DNA of 64,000 bases from Paragordius varius (lineage: Eukaryota > Nematomorpha), in contig OZ176056.1 of assembly GCA_964247055.1 (NCBI GenBank), positions 1,426,001-1,490,000 on the forward strand, given 5' to 3'. Below the pieces are notes generated by a model. That model saw only the letters and a program-made list of their open reading frames with translations. It ran no database searches and was not told the origin of the DNA. This document shows, piece by piece, positions 1-11,200 of the stretch; the first letter of the stretch is position 1, and every line of letters begins with the position of its first letter. A program made the position numbers and the translations under genes.

Positions 1-1556
1 ACCTTACTAGCGTGGCTAATAAGAGATATGTTCCGATAATTCTCGCATTGGAGTACATCTCCTTTTTTATATATTGGGAGATATACAGATGATGCCCAAT
101 CGTTTGGCCACTCACATGTTTCCCACACCTTTTGACATAACTGGTGTAACTTTTCAACGGGAATAGCTTTTATGAACTCTATTGGGATATTGTCTAATCC
201 CATCGCTTTGTTGTTAGGAATTTGTTTTAAGGCTAATTCAACCTCCTCTCTTAATATATCTGGATCACGTTCTTCTTCTTCTTTTGATTGCAACACTTTT
301 GCTTGAGGAGCCTGATAGAGTTTTTGGGTGTTTTCCTTCCATCTTTCTCGTACTTCTGTTTGTTTGCACAATATGGTGCCATTCTCTTTTTTAATCTTTT
401 GTGATGATATAAAAGGTTTATGAGTCATTTGCTTCAGTTTCTGGAACATTGGTTGCATTAATCCTTTTTTGTTATTAAATTCCACTTCCAGACATTGTTT
501 ATTAAGAAAATCTTCGTAATCCTTCCTTGTTTGTCGTTGAAATTCTATGTTATATAGTTTTACCATTTTATTATCACCTCTTGATTTAGCTTTTCTCCTC
601 TTTTCTGCTATCTCTATACTCTTTTCTGATATCCATTTGTTATCTTTCCTCTTTACTCTCTGCACTTTTTCTTTTGCCACTTCATTAACAACATTTTTTA
701 TCGTTCCCCATAATTGTTCTGAGCTACATCCATTGTCCAATCTTCCTAATCTATCTTTGGTTTCTGTTCTAAAACTATTTGGAATGTTCCGAGTGTCATA
801 TCTGTATATCTGTTTAACCTTATTTTTAGTTATTTTAAGTTTGATTTTGGTTATTAAAAGCTCATGATTGCTAGAGCAATCGCTGCTTTTGCTTGTTTTG
901 GTATCGATTATAGAGCTTTTCCATTTTTGAGGACACATTATGTAATCAATTTGATTCTTATAATTACCACATGGAGAGGTCCATGTGTATAACCTCCTAT
1001 TGTGTTGTGGAAACCATGTGTTGGAATTGATCAGTGCTTCCCCGGCCTCGTTTCGTTCTACCGATCCATATGGCCCGACTATTTGATCTACTCTACCTCT
1101 ACCAACTTTGCTGTTCCAATCCCCTCCTATGATAATCATATCTCCTTTGTTCGTTTCATCCAAAACTATTTGCAACGTTGCATAAAAGTCCTCTATGTCT
1201 TCTTTGGGAGCGTTTGACGTAGGAGCATAGACTACTATGTATGTAAATTTAAGTGGCTTGGCATTCAGCCTAATACTCATGATTCTGGGTGTATATGGTG
1301 TATAACTAATGAGACTTCTATTTAATTTGTTTTTTATTAATACTGCAACGCCTTCAGATTTCTGGTCATCTCTCCCCGATCTCAACAATGTATAATTTTC
1401 GTTTTGTACTTTCGCGCTACCTTTTTGCTTGGTTTCCGTTAGACCCAGTATATCTATGTTCAATCTTTCCATTTCCTTTTCAATTATCACCTGTTTAGTT
1501 GATGTTAAGGAACGTACGTTCCAGCATCCAACTTTGAAAAGTCTTGTTAAGTTCAT
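1..1556 (-). CDS. RTE LINE polyprotein (endonuclease + start of RT), 3' incomplete
   Basis: A single open frame runs from ATG at 1556-1554 to the window edge, 518 codons with no stop. Residues 1-240 are an apurinic-type endonuclease (exonuclease-endonuclease-phosphatase fold). They show CWNVRSL near the start, LTETK (metal-binding Glu), VVYAPTSNAP, IIGGDWNSKVG (catalytic Asp/Asn), a RRLYTWTSP block and NQIDYIM. The last catalytic motif, usually SDH, reads SNH here (in CSSNHELL), an Asp-to-Asn change that might impair nicking. A Lys-rich linker follows. Reverse transcriptase motif 0/1 begins near residue 430 with IPNNKAMGLDNIPIEFIK and continues into NYRNISLISHASK at the edge. In known elements the protein nicks the target and copies its own RNA there. 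The clade call is firm; activity is not known. Confidence 0.9.
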   Translation of the reverse strand, partial: MNLTRLFKVGCWNVRSLTSTKQVIIEKEMERLNIDILGLTETKQKGSAKVQNENYTLLRSGRDDQKSEGVAVLIKNKLNRSLISYTPYTPRIMSIRLNAKPLKFTYIVVYAPTSNAPKEDIEDFYATLQIVLDETNKGDMIIIGGDWNSKVGRGRVDQIVGPYGSVERNEAGEALINSNTWFPQHNRRLYTWTSPCGNYKNQIDYIMCPQKWKSSIIDTKTSKSSDCSSNHELLITKIKLKITKNKVKQIYRYDTRNIPNSFRTETKDRLGRLDNGCSSEQLWGTIKNVVNEVAKEKVQRVKRKDNKWISEKSIEIAEKRRKAKSRGDNKMVKLYNIEFQRQTRKDYEDFLNKQCLEVEFNNKKGLMQPMFQKLKQMTHKPFISSQKIKKENGTILCKQTEVRERWKENTQKLYQAPQAKVLQSKEEEERDPDILREEVELALKQIPNNKAMGLDNIPIEFIKAIPVEKLHQLCQKVWETCEWPNDWASSVYLPIYKKGDVLQCENYRNISLISHASK

Positions 1557-1632
1557 TTAGTAAAACTATTTTTTGGCAGTAATAAAGGAGGGTGGTTTGC
1601 CATTGCCTTCCCTCTCACTTACCCTCTTTACA
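1..1632 (-). mobile_element. RTE-clade LINE (BovB/CFDP2-like), 5' part
   Basis: This is the 5' portion of a non-LTR retrotransposon read leftward; the rest lies beyond base 1. The encoded protein (next entry) has the endonuclease and early reverse transcriptase sequence known from RTE/BovB elements and from the BovB-derived gene CFDP2. Upstream of the start codon the minus strand reads GGAAGGCAATGGCAAACCAC, a phrase I recall from the 5' region of BovB-like elements, which suggests the element begins near 1630. The base composition is clearly GC-richer than the surroundings. The uninterrupted frame argues for a recent insertion. The 3' end, tail repeat and target-site duplication cannot be seen. 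Confidence 0.88.
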
Positions 1633-4030
1633 AAAAATAAATATCTAGAATAATTAAAATAATTAAAATTAAAGAGTAATCTTTATAAATGTTGTTAATT
1701 TGGATAAATTATAAATATTAATATTTTACTCTGTCTGGCAATTATAAAGAAAAAATATAAAGAAATAATGGCTAGGCTAGTAAAAATAAAATAATTAGGC
1801 ACCAAGGAGTAGAGAAAATAAAAAGAAAAGAGAGATCTGTATAACAATGATTTTTGATGACTTAAGAATTATGTTACTCTTTAAATTACATACTTAGCAT
1901 ACAAATAAAATAAAAACTCTACAAAACAAAGAAAAAGATTAATAATTACTAAAACAAAACCTATTTTTTAAATAATTTATAGTATATAATAAAATAATAC
2001 TATCCTTGAATATCCTCCCGCTTTCAATCACATGGTTTCATATATATAAACGTATGACTTATAATAATTTAAAGGACTCCGATAAAGTTTTTAAAATTAC
2101 TTTATGGCAGCTGATATATTTTGATTTTTTTAAAATCTAATTTGAATTTTCAAAAAGTCCGTCTAATTATAATTATACCATTTTTAGTCAAAAGCGACAT
2201 TTATTCTTCGCATTTTTCAACTAAAAGAAACATTTTAAATTTCATTTGGATAGAAAATGTTGCGTTTGGTTAAAAAATGTTATTTTTTGACTGAAAAATG
2301 GTGTATAGAATCATGTACTTTAAGATAATTTTTATTGTATTTTCCCCAAGAGCTACTGAAGACTCTAATAAAGTTTTTAATACCATCAAATTTTAATTTT
2401 TTGGCATATATACCGATTTTTATAACTCAATGACCTTTTATTTTTTAAAATAGCTTTGTATTACAATATACTCTTCAATACATTATAGGGTTAAATCTTA
2501 ATTCTATGATTTTTATGTTTATTTTTTAGCAATTTTATTTTTTATCTTTAATTAATATTATCCATATATATATATATATATAATTAGAATCAAAAAACTT
2601 TTTGGAGGAAACTCGAAATATTAGTAATATATTTTTATTATATAGTTTTCATTATAAAAACTATATTTTAAAATATTTTGATTCGTGATTAGGTCCAGAA
2701 AATATAAGTAATTTTTATGGCAATATAATTTATAAAATTTTAATTAAATCATTAAATTTTATATAGATCGGGCCAAAATTGGTAATTATTCTATATAATT
2801 AATAAAACTTGGTTTAATGAAAAAAAAATTGTATGTAAAGATTACTATAGGAGCCCACATTGGTATAAATTTTTTGATAAGTTAAGAAATTTATATAATG
2901 CTCAAAATAATTATTGTGTATTAATTGACGACATTAGTTATAAATAACCTAAAATACTATCAATTACAATAAAATATTTGAGCTACATTAAAACTGCCGG
3001 TTTTTAAAAGCCATTAAGGTTTCAAACACACTTTCAAATAGTGATTTTCCAATCTTTTCTAAATTTAAATCTCATGGAAATATATTAAAAAATGACATTC
3101 TTTAACTTTACTTTTTGATGGAAATCAGCTTTAAAGTTAATCTTTTGTGTTTTGTTAATTCAATATTTATATGAATGATTTTATAGATGGCATGAAAATA
3201 TCCATAAAATGTATGCTTTATAATAATAAAAATTGGAAAAAAATTCAACAAATTAATAAATTATATATTTCAAATTTAGCTTTGAAAGAGCGCATTAGCA
3301 GTATATTTTTTGCATGGCTAATTTTATAGCAGACTTTAATATATAAAAATAATATTTCTCTTTAAACAATGTAAATAGATATGATGGACACTATTCAAGG
3401 TGACATAAAGATTATCTTTTTAACAAACGCAAAAATTTCCCAAAAAATTTTATTTAGGCTTAAAATATATTTATAATATTTTAAAAATTAATTTTTAATA
3501 GCGTTTCTGGAAAATTATTTAATGGTTGTATTTTGATATTAGTTTGTATAATCCAATTTTTATTGTATATTTAAAAGTTAATCACAATATAGGGATATTT
3601 ATAGTTTTAATTTGAAAGAACTCTAAAATGAGTGTTTTAAATAAAAATACTTTAAAAATTTGGTTTTAATATATAAAAACCAAACAAAAAAATATATATG
3701 AACATTTTCTTTTTATCCATTTAACAAGAGATCCTTATATAGCGGGCCTAATTTTTTCATGATTATGTCACCTTAATTTAGATTTAATCGACAAAGCAAA
3801 TGAAAGTAATTTATTAATTATTAATTGTTAAATAAAATCTAAAAAAAAATTTAAGATAATACTTGACAAGTTACTTAATTAATTATATAATTTTTTAAAT
3901 ATCTGGTTATATGGCATTATATCTTTATTTTTATATTAATTAAGGTGCCATGTTTCCAGATGCAGAAGTTGAAAGTAATATATTTCATATAAAATTTTTA
4001 ATATAATTTTATTTTTTTAAAAATTATTTT
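1633..4030. other. AT-rich gene-free stretch
   Basis: I see no coding potential or RNA gene here. It holds one short palindromic element (2174-2307), a TA microsatellite near 2567-2582, and a 12-bp inverted pair AAGGTGACATAA / TTATGTCACCTT (about 3395 and 3763). The rest is homopolymer-rich A/T sequence. Confidence 0.6.
2174..2307. mobile_element. Short palindromic MITE (TATACCATTTTT family)
   Basis: The left end TATACCATTTTTAGTCAAAA is mirrored by a right end reading TTTTTGACTGAAAAATGGTG then TATA. The interior carries repeats of the type AACGCAACATTTTTT and its complement. A second, longer copy lies at about 15530-15750, so this is a dispersed family. No coding capacity. The superfamily is not assigned. 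Confidence 0.6.
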
Positions 4031-4052
4031 TATTAATTTTACTAGCGTAAAT

Positions 4053-4092
4053 CTCGTGCTGCTACGCAGCCCGAGGAAGTCCTTCGGACTTC
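4053..4092. other. Two back-to-back GC-rich hairpins
   Basis: The first hairpin (4053-4075) has arms CTCG-t-GCTGC and GCAGC-c-CGAG around a TAC loop: nine pairs with one T/C mismatch. The second (4076-4092) starts at the very next base, with arms GAAGTCC and GGACTTC around TTC. A run TGGGGGGAGGGGG follows. They stand out as a GC island in AT-rich DNA and mark the start of the GC-richer repeat to the right. They could be the terminal structure of a transposable element (Helitron ends carry a hairpin), but no family can be fixed. Confidence 0.7.
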
Positions 4093-4229
4093 TGGGGGGA
4101 GGGGGTTATTTGAAAAAAGGGACAATAAAATGATCTACATATGTGGATTATTTCGAAAAATTATTTAATAGCTATGATTTCATAGGAATCTTAAAACGGT
4201 GCATTCATACTAATTTATTGTTTACTTGG

Positions 4230-5092
4230 GGGAGAAATAGATTTAAAAAATTATTTTTGTGGACTTTGTTTTTTTTGATAAAAATGGCATTTTACGGGGG
4301 TAGCGGGTAAAAAGAGGGCCTAAATCAAAAAAGTGACTCGACTATGTTCGGCGCAATCGAAAATAAGTAAACAAAAATCATATTTGAAATTGAATGGTCC
4401 AACACGTTCTCCAAAAAATTGACTTAACCCATTTTTCACACGGGGTGGGCCCAAACTGGGGACCTAATTCCAAAAAAGGGCGAAGCTATTGTCGGGGCAT
4501 TCATTAATGATTAAATTTTTTCGATGTTTGGATTTGATTGGGTTCACCGGTTTTCCGGAAACAGATCACAAAGTTATATGAAAAATCAGTTTTTAGCGGG
4601 TAGCTCCTTACCCAGCAGCTATCATCAAATAAACGGTAGACTAAAATTTTTGCCTTTTAACAGGGAATACGTGGAATCCATATAGAATTTTTACGGTCTC
4701 ATACCTAGGGCGAAAAATCGATTTAAAAAATTATTTTTGTGGACTTTGTTTTTTGAAAAAGGTGGCATTTTACGGGGGGAGCGGGTAAAAAGAGGGCCTA
4801 AATCAAAAAAGTGGCTCGGCTATGTTCGGCGCAATCGAAAATAAGTAAACAATAATCATATTTGAAATTGAATGGTCCAACACGTTCTCCGGAAAATTGT
4901 CTCAAAGACACGATTTTTGTGGACTTCTGTTTTCAAAAAAAAAACCGTTTTTCATACGGGGTGGGCCCGAACTGGGGGCCTATTTCAAAAAAAGGCGAAG
5001 CTATTGTCGGGGCATTCATTAATGATTATATTTTTTCGATATTTGGATTTGATTGGGTCTACCGGTTTTCCTGTACCAGATCACAAAGCCAG
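4230..5092 (+). repeat. GC-richer direct repeat, two ~360-bp copies with internal sub-repeats
   Basis: The segment beginning TTTAAAAAATTATTTTTGTG at about 4239 recurs at about 4721 in the same orientation. The match continues through blocks such as GGCATTTTACGGGGG, GAGGGCCTAAATCAAAAAAG and GCGCAATCGAAAATAAGTAA to about 4580 and 5090. Each copy is itself two diverged halves. Both halves contain a TTTTTGTGGACTT start, a CGGGG stretch, a GGGCCTA or GGGGGCCTA block, a variant of TATGTTCGGCG or TATTGTCGGGG, and a TATTTTTTCG-like end. Two overlapping short reading frames at 4862-5168 are by-products. Possibly a remnant of a larger mobile element; the family is unknown. Confidence 0.65.
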
Positions 5093-5109
5093 CATTTTCC
5101 ATTTTTATA

Positions 5110-5828
5110 AATATATAGATTATATCAGTTATAATATAAAATCGATACTCCTGTCATACGTAATGTAAAAATCAAAAAGAAATTTGAAACCCCATGTATA
5201 AATTGACAGTGCAATAATATATACAATATATTTCCTATTAAATAAAAAAATCTTTATATATACTCAATACATTATCTTATTTGTTATTCACTACATTCGA
5301 TAGTTAATATAAATTCTACTTTGGAAAAACAAACTATTTTTTCTGATAATAAGATGCATTAGGCTTAGAAAATCCTGATATATCAAAAGGTATATATATA
5401 TATATATATATATAGATAACAAATATATTTAAACTATAACATACAGCAAAACTATCAATATAAATTTGCTCATGTTATATATAATTCATAATTTTAGAAG
5501 TTTTGGAAGAAGCCATTCTAAAGCCGGCACCTGAATAATCTATTTGTCTTATATAATATTTTTGGAAGATTTTCCATAAAAATATTATGGATTATATATT
5601 GTAGAAAAACTATTCACTAAGTTCATTCAATAAATATATTTGATATGTGTTTATATTTCTAAAATTGAAGGAAAAAATAAAACAAAGACTAATTGTTTAG
5701 AAGTAACTTTAAGTAAATATTAGATATAACCTGTAAAATACAGAAACTGCATTGGTCTTAAAAAATAAATGGTTATAAATACTTTTCGAGATGGCACATA
5801 ACATGCATCGCTAATAATTGATTTAAGC
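5110..5828. other. AT-rich gene-free stretch with TA microsatellite
   Basis: No coding or RNA signal seen. A (TA)n tract lies at 5391-5414. Confidence 0.6.
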
Positions 5829-6045
5829 TAAGGTTGTCCAACGAACAACCCTCCAAGACCTCACGTGTGCCCCGCGAAATATTCGGAAAATCATGATTGG
5901 CAAACATTTGCTTACAAAACCTTATGAAAATTTATGTTTAAAAAAACATTTCTACATATACATCTACCCGATTGGCAAAAACTGGAAAAGATTGTTTTTA
6001 CGTTTGAAATAAATTATTTATAAATGCCTATATGACATAATTTTA
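5829..6045 (+). mobile_element. hAT-type MITE, right end missing
   Basis: Starts with TTGTCCAACG and has the interior order seen in the copies at 17654 and 56866: a CCCCGCGAAA block, then TGCTTACAAAA, then CTGGAAAAGATTGTTTTTACG, then AAATGCCTATATGAC. The closing GCGGCCCGC and TIR seen in the other copies are absent. Non-coding. Confidence 0.5.
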
Positions 6046-6593
6046 GTTTAGCTATTTAAATCCCCTTTTATCTTTTTTATTTGTTGAAACAATATTCCCT
6101 GATATAAAATACCGCTGTTCTTTGAATGTTAATTCAGTAAATAAACATTTCTTACATTATTTTATGCATGTAGATGAAAACATTTTTGTAAGCCATAATC
6201 ATATACTATAAAAAATAATTTAGAATTTTAGAAAAGTGTTAAATTTTAAAAATTAGTTTCTAAATATAGAAAACACTTATTTCATACTTAAAACCAACAA
6301 GTCACTCCATTAATGGTTAACATTTTATTACTTTTTCTGTACGAGATGGCAGGTTTAGGGTGGTTTTCTAGCCCAGAGTTTTTAGAAAACATACTGTTCT
6401 GAGATCTGTTACGCTGAAAATTATTTAATATTTCTTCTAGATAAAAAACTTATAATTTTTATAGTTAACTTTTATAATCCAAACGGATAACTCCAATTGA
6501 AGCGCTGATATTTGATATCATAAATATCTTTGTAATCCGATTTTAATTATAATACACATTTATTTGCCTTTCTATTCACAGTGTTAAAAATTA

Positions 6594-7776
6594 ATGGAAA
6601 AAAAGTCACCGAAAAGTATATGGGGATTTTTTACCTATTTGCTTTATCATGTGCCTAAGAGGCTTAAACTGCACATCATTAAATTTAGCCTGACGCTAAA
6701 AATATTTTTGAGATATTTTAAGGGGCATTTGGTTGTAAGTAACACTACTTCAAAAGGTCATAAAGTGTTGAAATGGAAAAAATCAAAACAAGATATTATT
6801 GTTGTGACCTGCGCCGGAATAATTTAAAATATCTATCTTTTTTACGTTCAACTATTAGATGGGACCTATTAAAAAAGAAAGTAAAAAAATTGTTAAGCGT
6901 GAGTCTGAAACCAGATGGAGTGTCAGAATTCAAGCAAGTGGCATTGTTGAGGGAATAAAGGATTTGATAGAGCTATTAGAAGATTTAAGTAATAATACTT
7001 CAAATACTAGTGAAACAAGAAGTGAGGCATCCGTTTTAATCCAGAGTGTTTTTAATTTCTAACATTAATTTTTTTCAAGCATCAAATACGAAAAAGAATC
7101 GATAGGGTTCAACATAGATTGCAAGATCCTAAAATTAATTTTAAAGCATTTAAGGACCTTGAATCCTTAACTAATGATATTCGGATTCAACTTTTCGAGG
7201 AAGCCATAAAAAAGCTAAAATTATATGTGAAAACTAGGATCTATCAACCCGTGCTAGAGAACCGAAAAATTCTCAAGAGAATCAGATGGAGTGATTTTTT
7301 CTGCAAAATGTGAAATTTATCGGGTTATGAAACACGTATTGGATAAATTGCAACATGAAAGGAAAAGCGTTCTTGGCTAAGTGATGTAAATTCGAAATTT
7401 ATATTTTAGTTAGATGTTAAAAATATTGACACGTAATAACAATAACAATATTAAAAATTATAGTGAATATATAGGCGAATTTTGCAATAGAGATTTTAAT
7501 GGAACAGATCTTTTTAATTAAGTTTGTGATTGTAGGATAGTACTCCTAAGTCGAAAAGGTGTCAAACCTGAAACTCCGTTAGAACTCTTAACCTTTATAA
7601 TTTTATGCGGCGGTGTTTCCCAATACAAGGATTGCACTTCAAATACTTTTAACTATTTCAACGTCAGTCGCTAGTTTTAAAACCTCCAGCAAACTAAAAT
7701 TTATTTTAACATATATGCGATCGACGATGGGTCAAGATCGTTTTTATGCCCCGGGCGCCTACTCGGTAAGCCACTG
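6594..7776 (+). pseudogene. Broken hAT transposase (ZMYM/TTF-type, HAT dimerisation)
   Basis: Fragments of one transposase lie in order on the plus strand but in different frames. 6594-6827 gives VSNTTSKGHKVLKW, resembling the block before the conserved CDTRW region. 6859-7062 gives KRESETRWSVR and then SETRSEASVLIQSVF, typical of TTF/ZMYM-type hAT proteins. 7119-7313 gives LQDPKINF and a decayed metal/nucleic-acid-binding KRIRW segment. 7600-7740 gives VFPNTRIALQILLTI and LTYMRSTMGQDR, the C-terminal hAT dimerisation region. At least three frame breaks separate them, so the gene is dead. Just downstream, CCCCGGGCGCC followed by GTAAGCCACTG (ending 7776) looks like the right terminal repeat of the element. 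The N-terminal zinc finger and left end are not recognisable. Confidence 0.8.
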
Positions 7777-8289
7777 CAGTGTTCGCCCATTTTCATTGAG
7801 CATGTGGGGTCATTTGATAAGGTGGATATCTTATGAAAAAATCCTTGTTTTTATTTTTAATATTTTGAACATTTTCGGTAGTTTAAAATGATTATTTTAC
7901 ATTTTCACATTTTTAAAATGTGTATAATCAAACTTACAGTAATTTGAATTACACAGAAAATAAGTAAAAATTAAAAATAACCATATCTTTTTTTTGTTTT
8001 TTTTAATTTAACTCTTTGGGTTGTGAAATGGGGATTAGCGATGTAAATTGGTATTAACTAATTTTTATAATTATGGGAATTATAATTTATGAATAAGTAG
8101 TGTAGTCTTTTTAAAAAATATTTTTCAATTTTTCCATGTTGTGTTAGTAATATTAATATTTGTGAAATAGCTTTTTCTCGTTATTGTACAAAATGCTTAA
8201 AACATGAGCATATATAATTTAAGCAACAATCATTTTATTAAAGTTAATGTTTTTTAAATAATAACATATAAATAGAATTCATAAACCCT
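7777..8289. other. AT-rich spacer between hAT remnant and satellite
   Basis: No gene seen. Contains poly-T runs and nothing I can classify. Confidence 0.5.
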
Positions 8290-11200
8290 ACAACTTTCTC
8301 TTGTTTTGAAAATCGGTGGGTTCGGTGATGAGTGGTGGTAAAAAACAATAAAACGGTAACCTATTTAGTATTTTACAGTAAACTCAAGTTAGCCAAGTCT
8401 TACAATAAACCGTACGGCAAAATCTTTTTTCAAACTCTGTTACCAACTAAAACACCATCTATCTTGTTACTGAATTGGGGCTTCGGTGATGAGTGGATGT
8501 ATACAATAATACTTTAATCTGTTTAGTCCTTTACAGTAAACTTAAGTTAGCCAAATCTTACAATAAACCGTCCGGCAAAATCTGTTTTCAATCAATTCTC
8601 AACTCGTTAACAACCAAAACATCATCTATCTTGTTACTGAATGGCGGCTTCGGTGATAAGTGGATGTGCACAATAATACTTTAATCTGTTTAGTCCTTTA
8701 CAGTAAACTCAAGTTAGCCAAATCTTACAATAAACCGTCCGGCAAAATCTGTTTTCAATCAATTCTCAACTCGTTAACAACCAAAACATCATCTATCTTG
8801 TTACTGAATGGCGGCTTCGGTGATGAGTGGATGTGCACAATAATACTTTAATCTGTTTAGTCCTTTACAGTAAAATCAAGTTAGCCAAATCTTACAATAA
8901 ACCGTCCGGCGAAATCTGTTTTCAATCAATTCTCAACACGTTAACAACCAAAACACCATCTATCTTGTTACTGAATTGGGGGTTCGGTGATGAGTGGATG
9001 TACACAATAATACGTTAATCTGTTCTTTACAGTAAACTCAAGTTAGCCAAATCTTACAATAAACCGTCCGGCGAAATCTGTTTTCAATTCTCAACTTGTT
9101 AACAACTAAAACACCATCTATCTTGTTACTGAATTGGGGGTTCGGTGATGAGTGGATGTGCACAATAATACTTTAATCTGTTTAATTCTTTACGGTAAAC
9201 TCAAGTTAGCTAATTCTTACAATAAACTGTCCGGCGAAATCTGTTTTCAATTAATTCTCAACTCTTTAACAACTAAAACACAATCTATCTTTTTACTGAA
9301 TTGGGGCTTCGGTGATGAGTGGATGCAAAAATAACTAATCTATTTAGTCCTTTACGGTAAACACAAGTTAGCTAATTCTTACAATAAACTGTCCGGCGAA
9401 ATCTGTTTTCAATCGATTCTCAACTCAACAACTAAAGCACCATCTATCTTGTTACTGAATTGGGGCTTCGGTGATGAGTGGATGCAAAAATAACTAATCT
9501 ATTTAGTCCTTTACAGTAAACTCAAGTTAGCCAAATCTTACAATAAACCGTCCGGCGAAATCTGTTTTCAATCAATTCTCAACTCGTTAACAACTAAAAC
9601 ACCATCTATCTTGTTACTGAATTGGGGGTTCGGTGATGAGTGGATGTACACAATAATACTTTAATCTGTTTAGTCCTTTACAGTAAACTCAAGTTAGCCA
9701 AATCTTACAATAAACTGTCCGGCGAAATCTGTTTTCAATAAATTCTCAACTCGTTAACAACTAAAACACAATCTATCTTGTTACTGAATTGGGGCTTCGG
9801 TGATGAGTGGATGCAAAAATAACTAATCTATTTAGTCCTTTACGGTAAACTCAAGTTAGCCAAATCTTACAATAAACCGTCCGGCAAAATCTGTTTTCAA
9901 TCAATTCTCAACTCGTTAACAACCAAAACATCATCTATCTTGTTACTGAATGGCGGCTTCGGTGATGAGTGGATGTGCACAATAATACTTTAATCTGTTT
10001 AGTCCTTTACAGTAAAATCAAGTTAGCCAAATCTTACAATAAACCGTCTGGCAAAATCTATTTTCAATTAATTCTCAACTCGTTAACAACTAAAACACCA
10101 TCTATCTTGTTACTGAATTGGGGCTTCGGTGATGAGTGGATGTACACAATAATACGTTAATCTGTTCTTTACAGTAAACTCAAGTTAGCCAAATCTTACA
10201 ATAAACCGTCCGGCGAAATCTGTTTTCAATTCTCAACTTGTTAACAACTAAAACACCATCTATCTTGTTACTGAATTGGGGGTTCGGTGATGAGTGGATG
10301 TACACAATAATACTTTAATCTGTTTAGTCCTTTACAGTAAACTCAAGTTAGCCAAATCTTACAATAAACTGTCCGGCGAAATCTGTTTTCAATAAATTCT
10401 CAACTCGTTAACAACTAAAACACAATCTATCTTGTTACTGAATTGGGGCTTCGGTGATGAGTGGATGCAAAAATAACTAATCTATTTAGTCCTTTACGGT
10501 AAACTCAAGTTAGCCAAATCTTACAATAAACCGTCCGGCAAAATCTGTTTTCAATCAATTCTCAACTCGTTAACAACCAAAACATCATCTATCTTGTTAC
10601 TGAATGGCGGCTTCGGTGATGAGTGGATGTGCACAATAATACTTTAATCTGTTTAGTCCTTTACAGTAAAATCAAGTTAGCCAAATCTTACAATAAACCG
10701 TCTGGCAAAATCTATTTTCAATTAATTCTCAACTCGTTAACAACTAAAACACCATCTATCTTGTTACTGAATTGGGGCTTCGGTGATGAGTGGATGTACA
10801 CAATAATACTTTAATCTGTTTAATTCTTTACGGTAAACTCAAGTTAGCTAATTCTTACAATAAACTGTCCGGCGAAATCTGTTTTCAATAAATTCTCAAC
10901 TCTTTAACAACTAAAACACAATCTATCTTGTTACTGAATTGGGGCTTCGGTGATGAGTGGATGCAAAAATAACTAATCTATTTAGTCCTTTACGGTAAAC
11001 TCAAGTTAGCCAAATCTTACAATAAACCGTCCGGCAAAATCTGTTTTCAATCAATTCTCAACTCGTTAACAACCAAAACATCATCTATCTTGTTACTGAA
11101 TGGCGGCTTCGGTGATGAGTGGATGTGCACAATAATACTTTAATCTGTTTAGTCCTTTACAGTAAACTCAAGTTAGCCAAATCTTACAATAAACCGTCTG

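Noticed and set aside
4862-5168. Two overlapping plus-strand frames in the GC-richer repeat
   Set aside because: The first repeat copy does not keep either frame open and the peptides resemble nothing.
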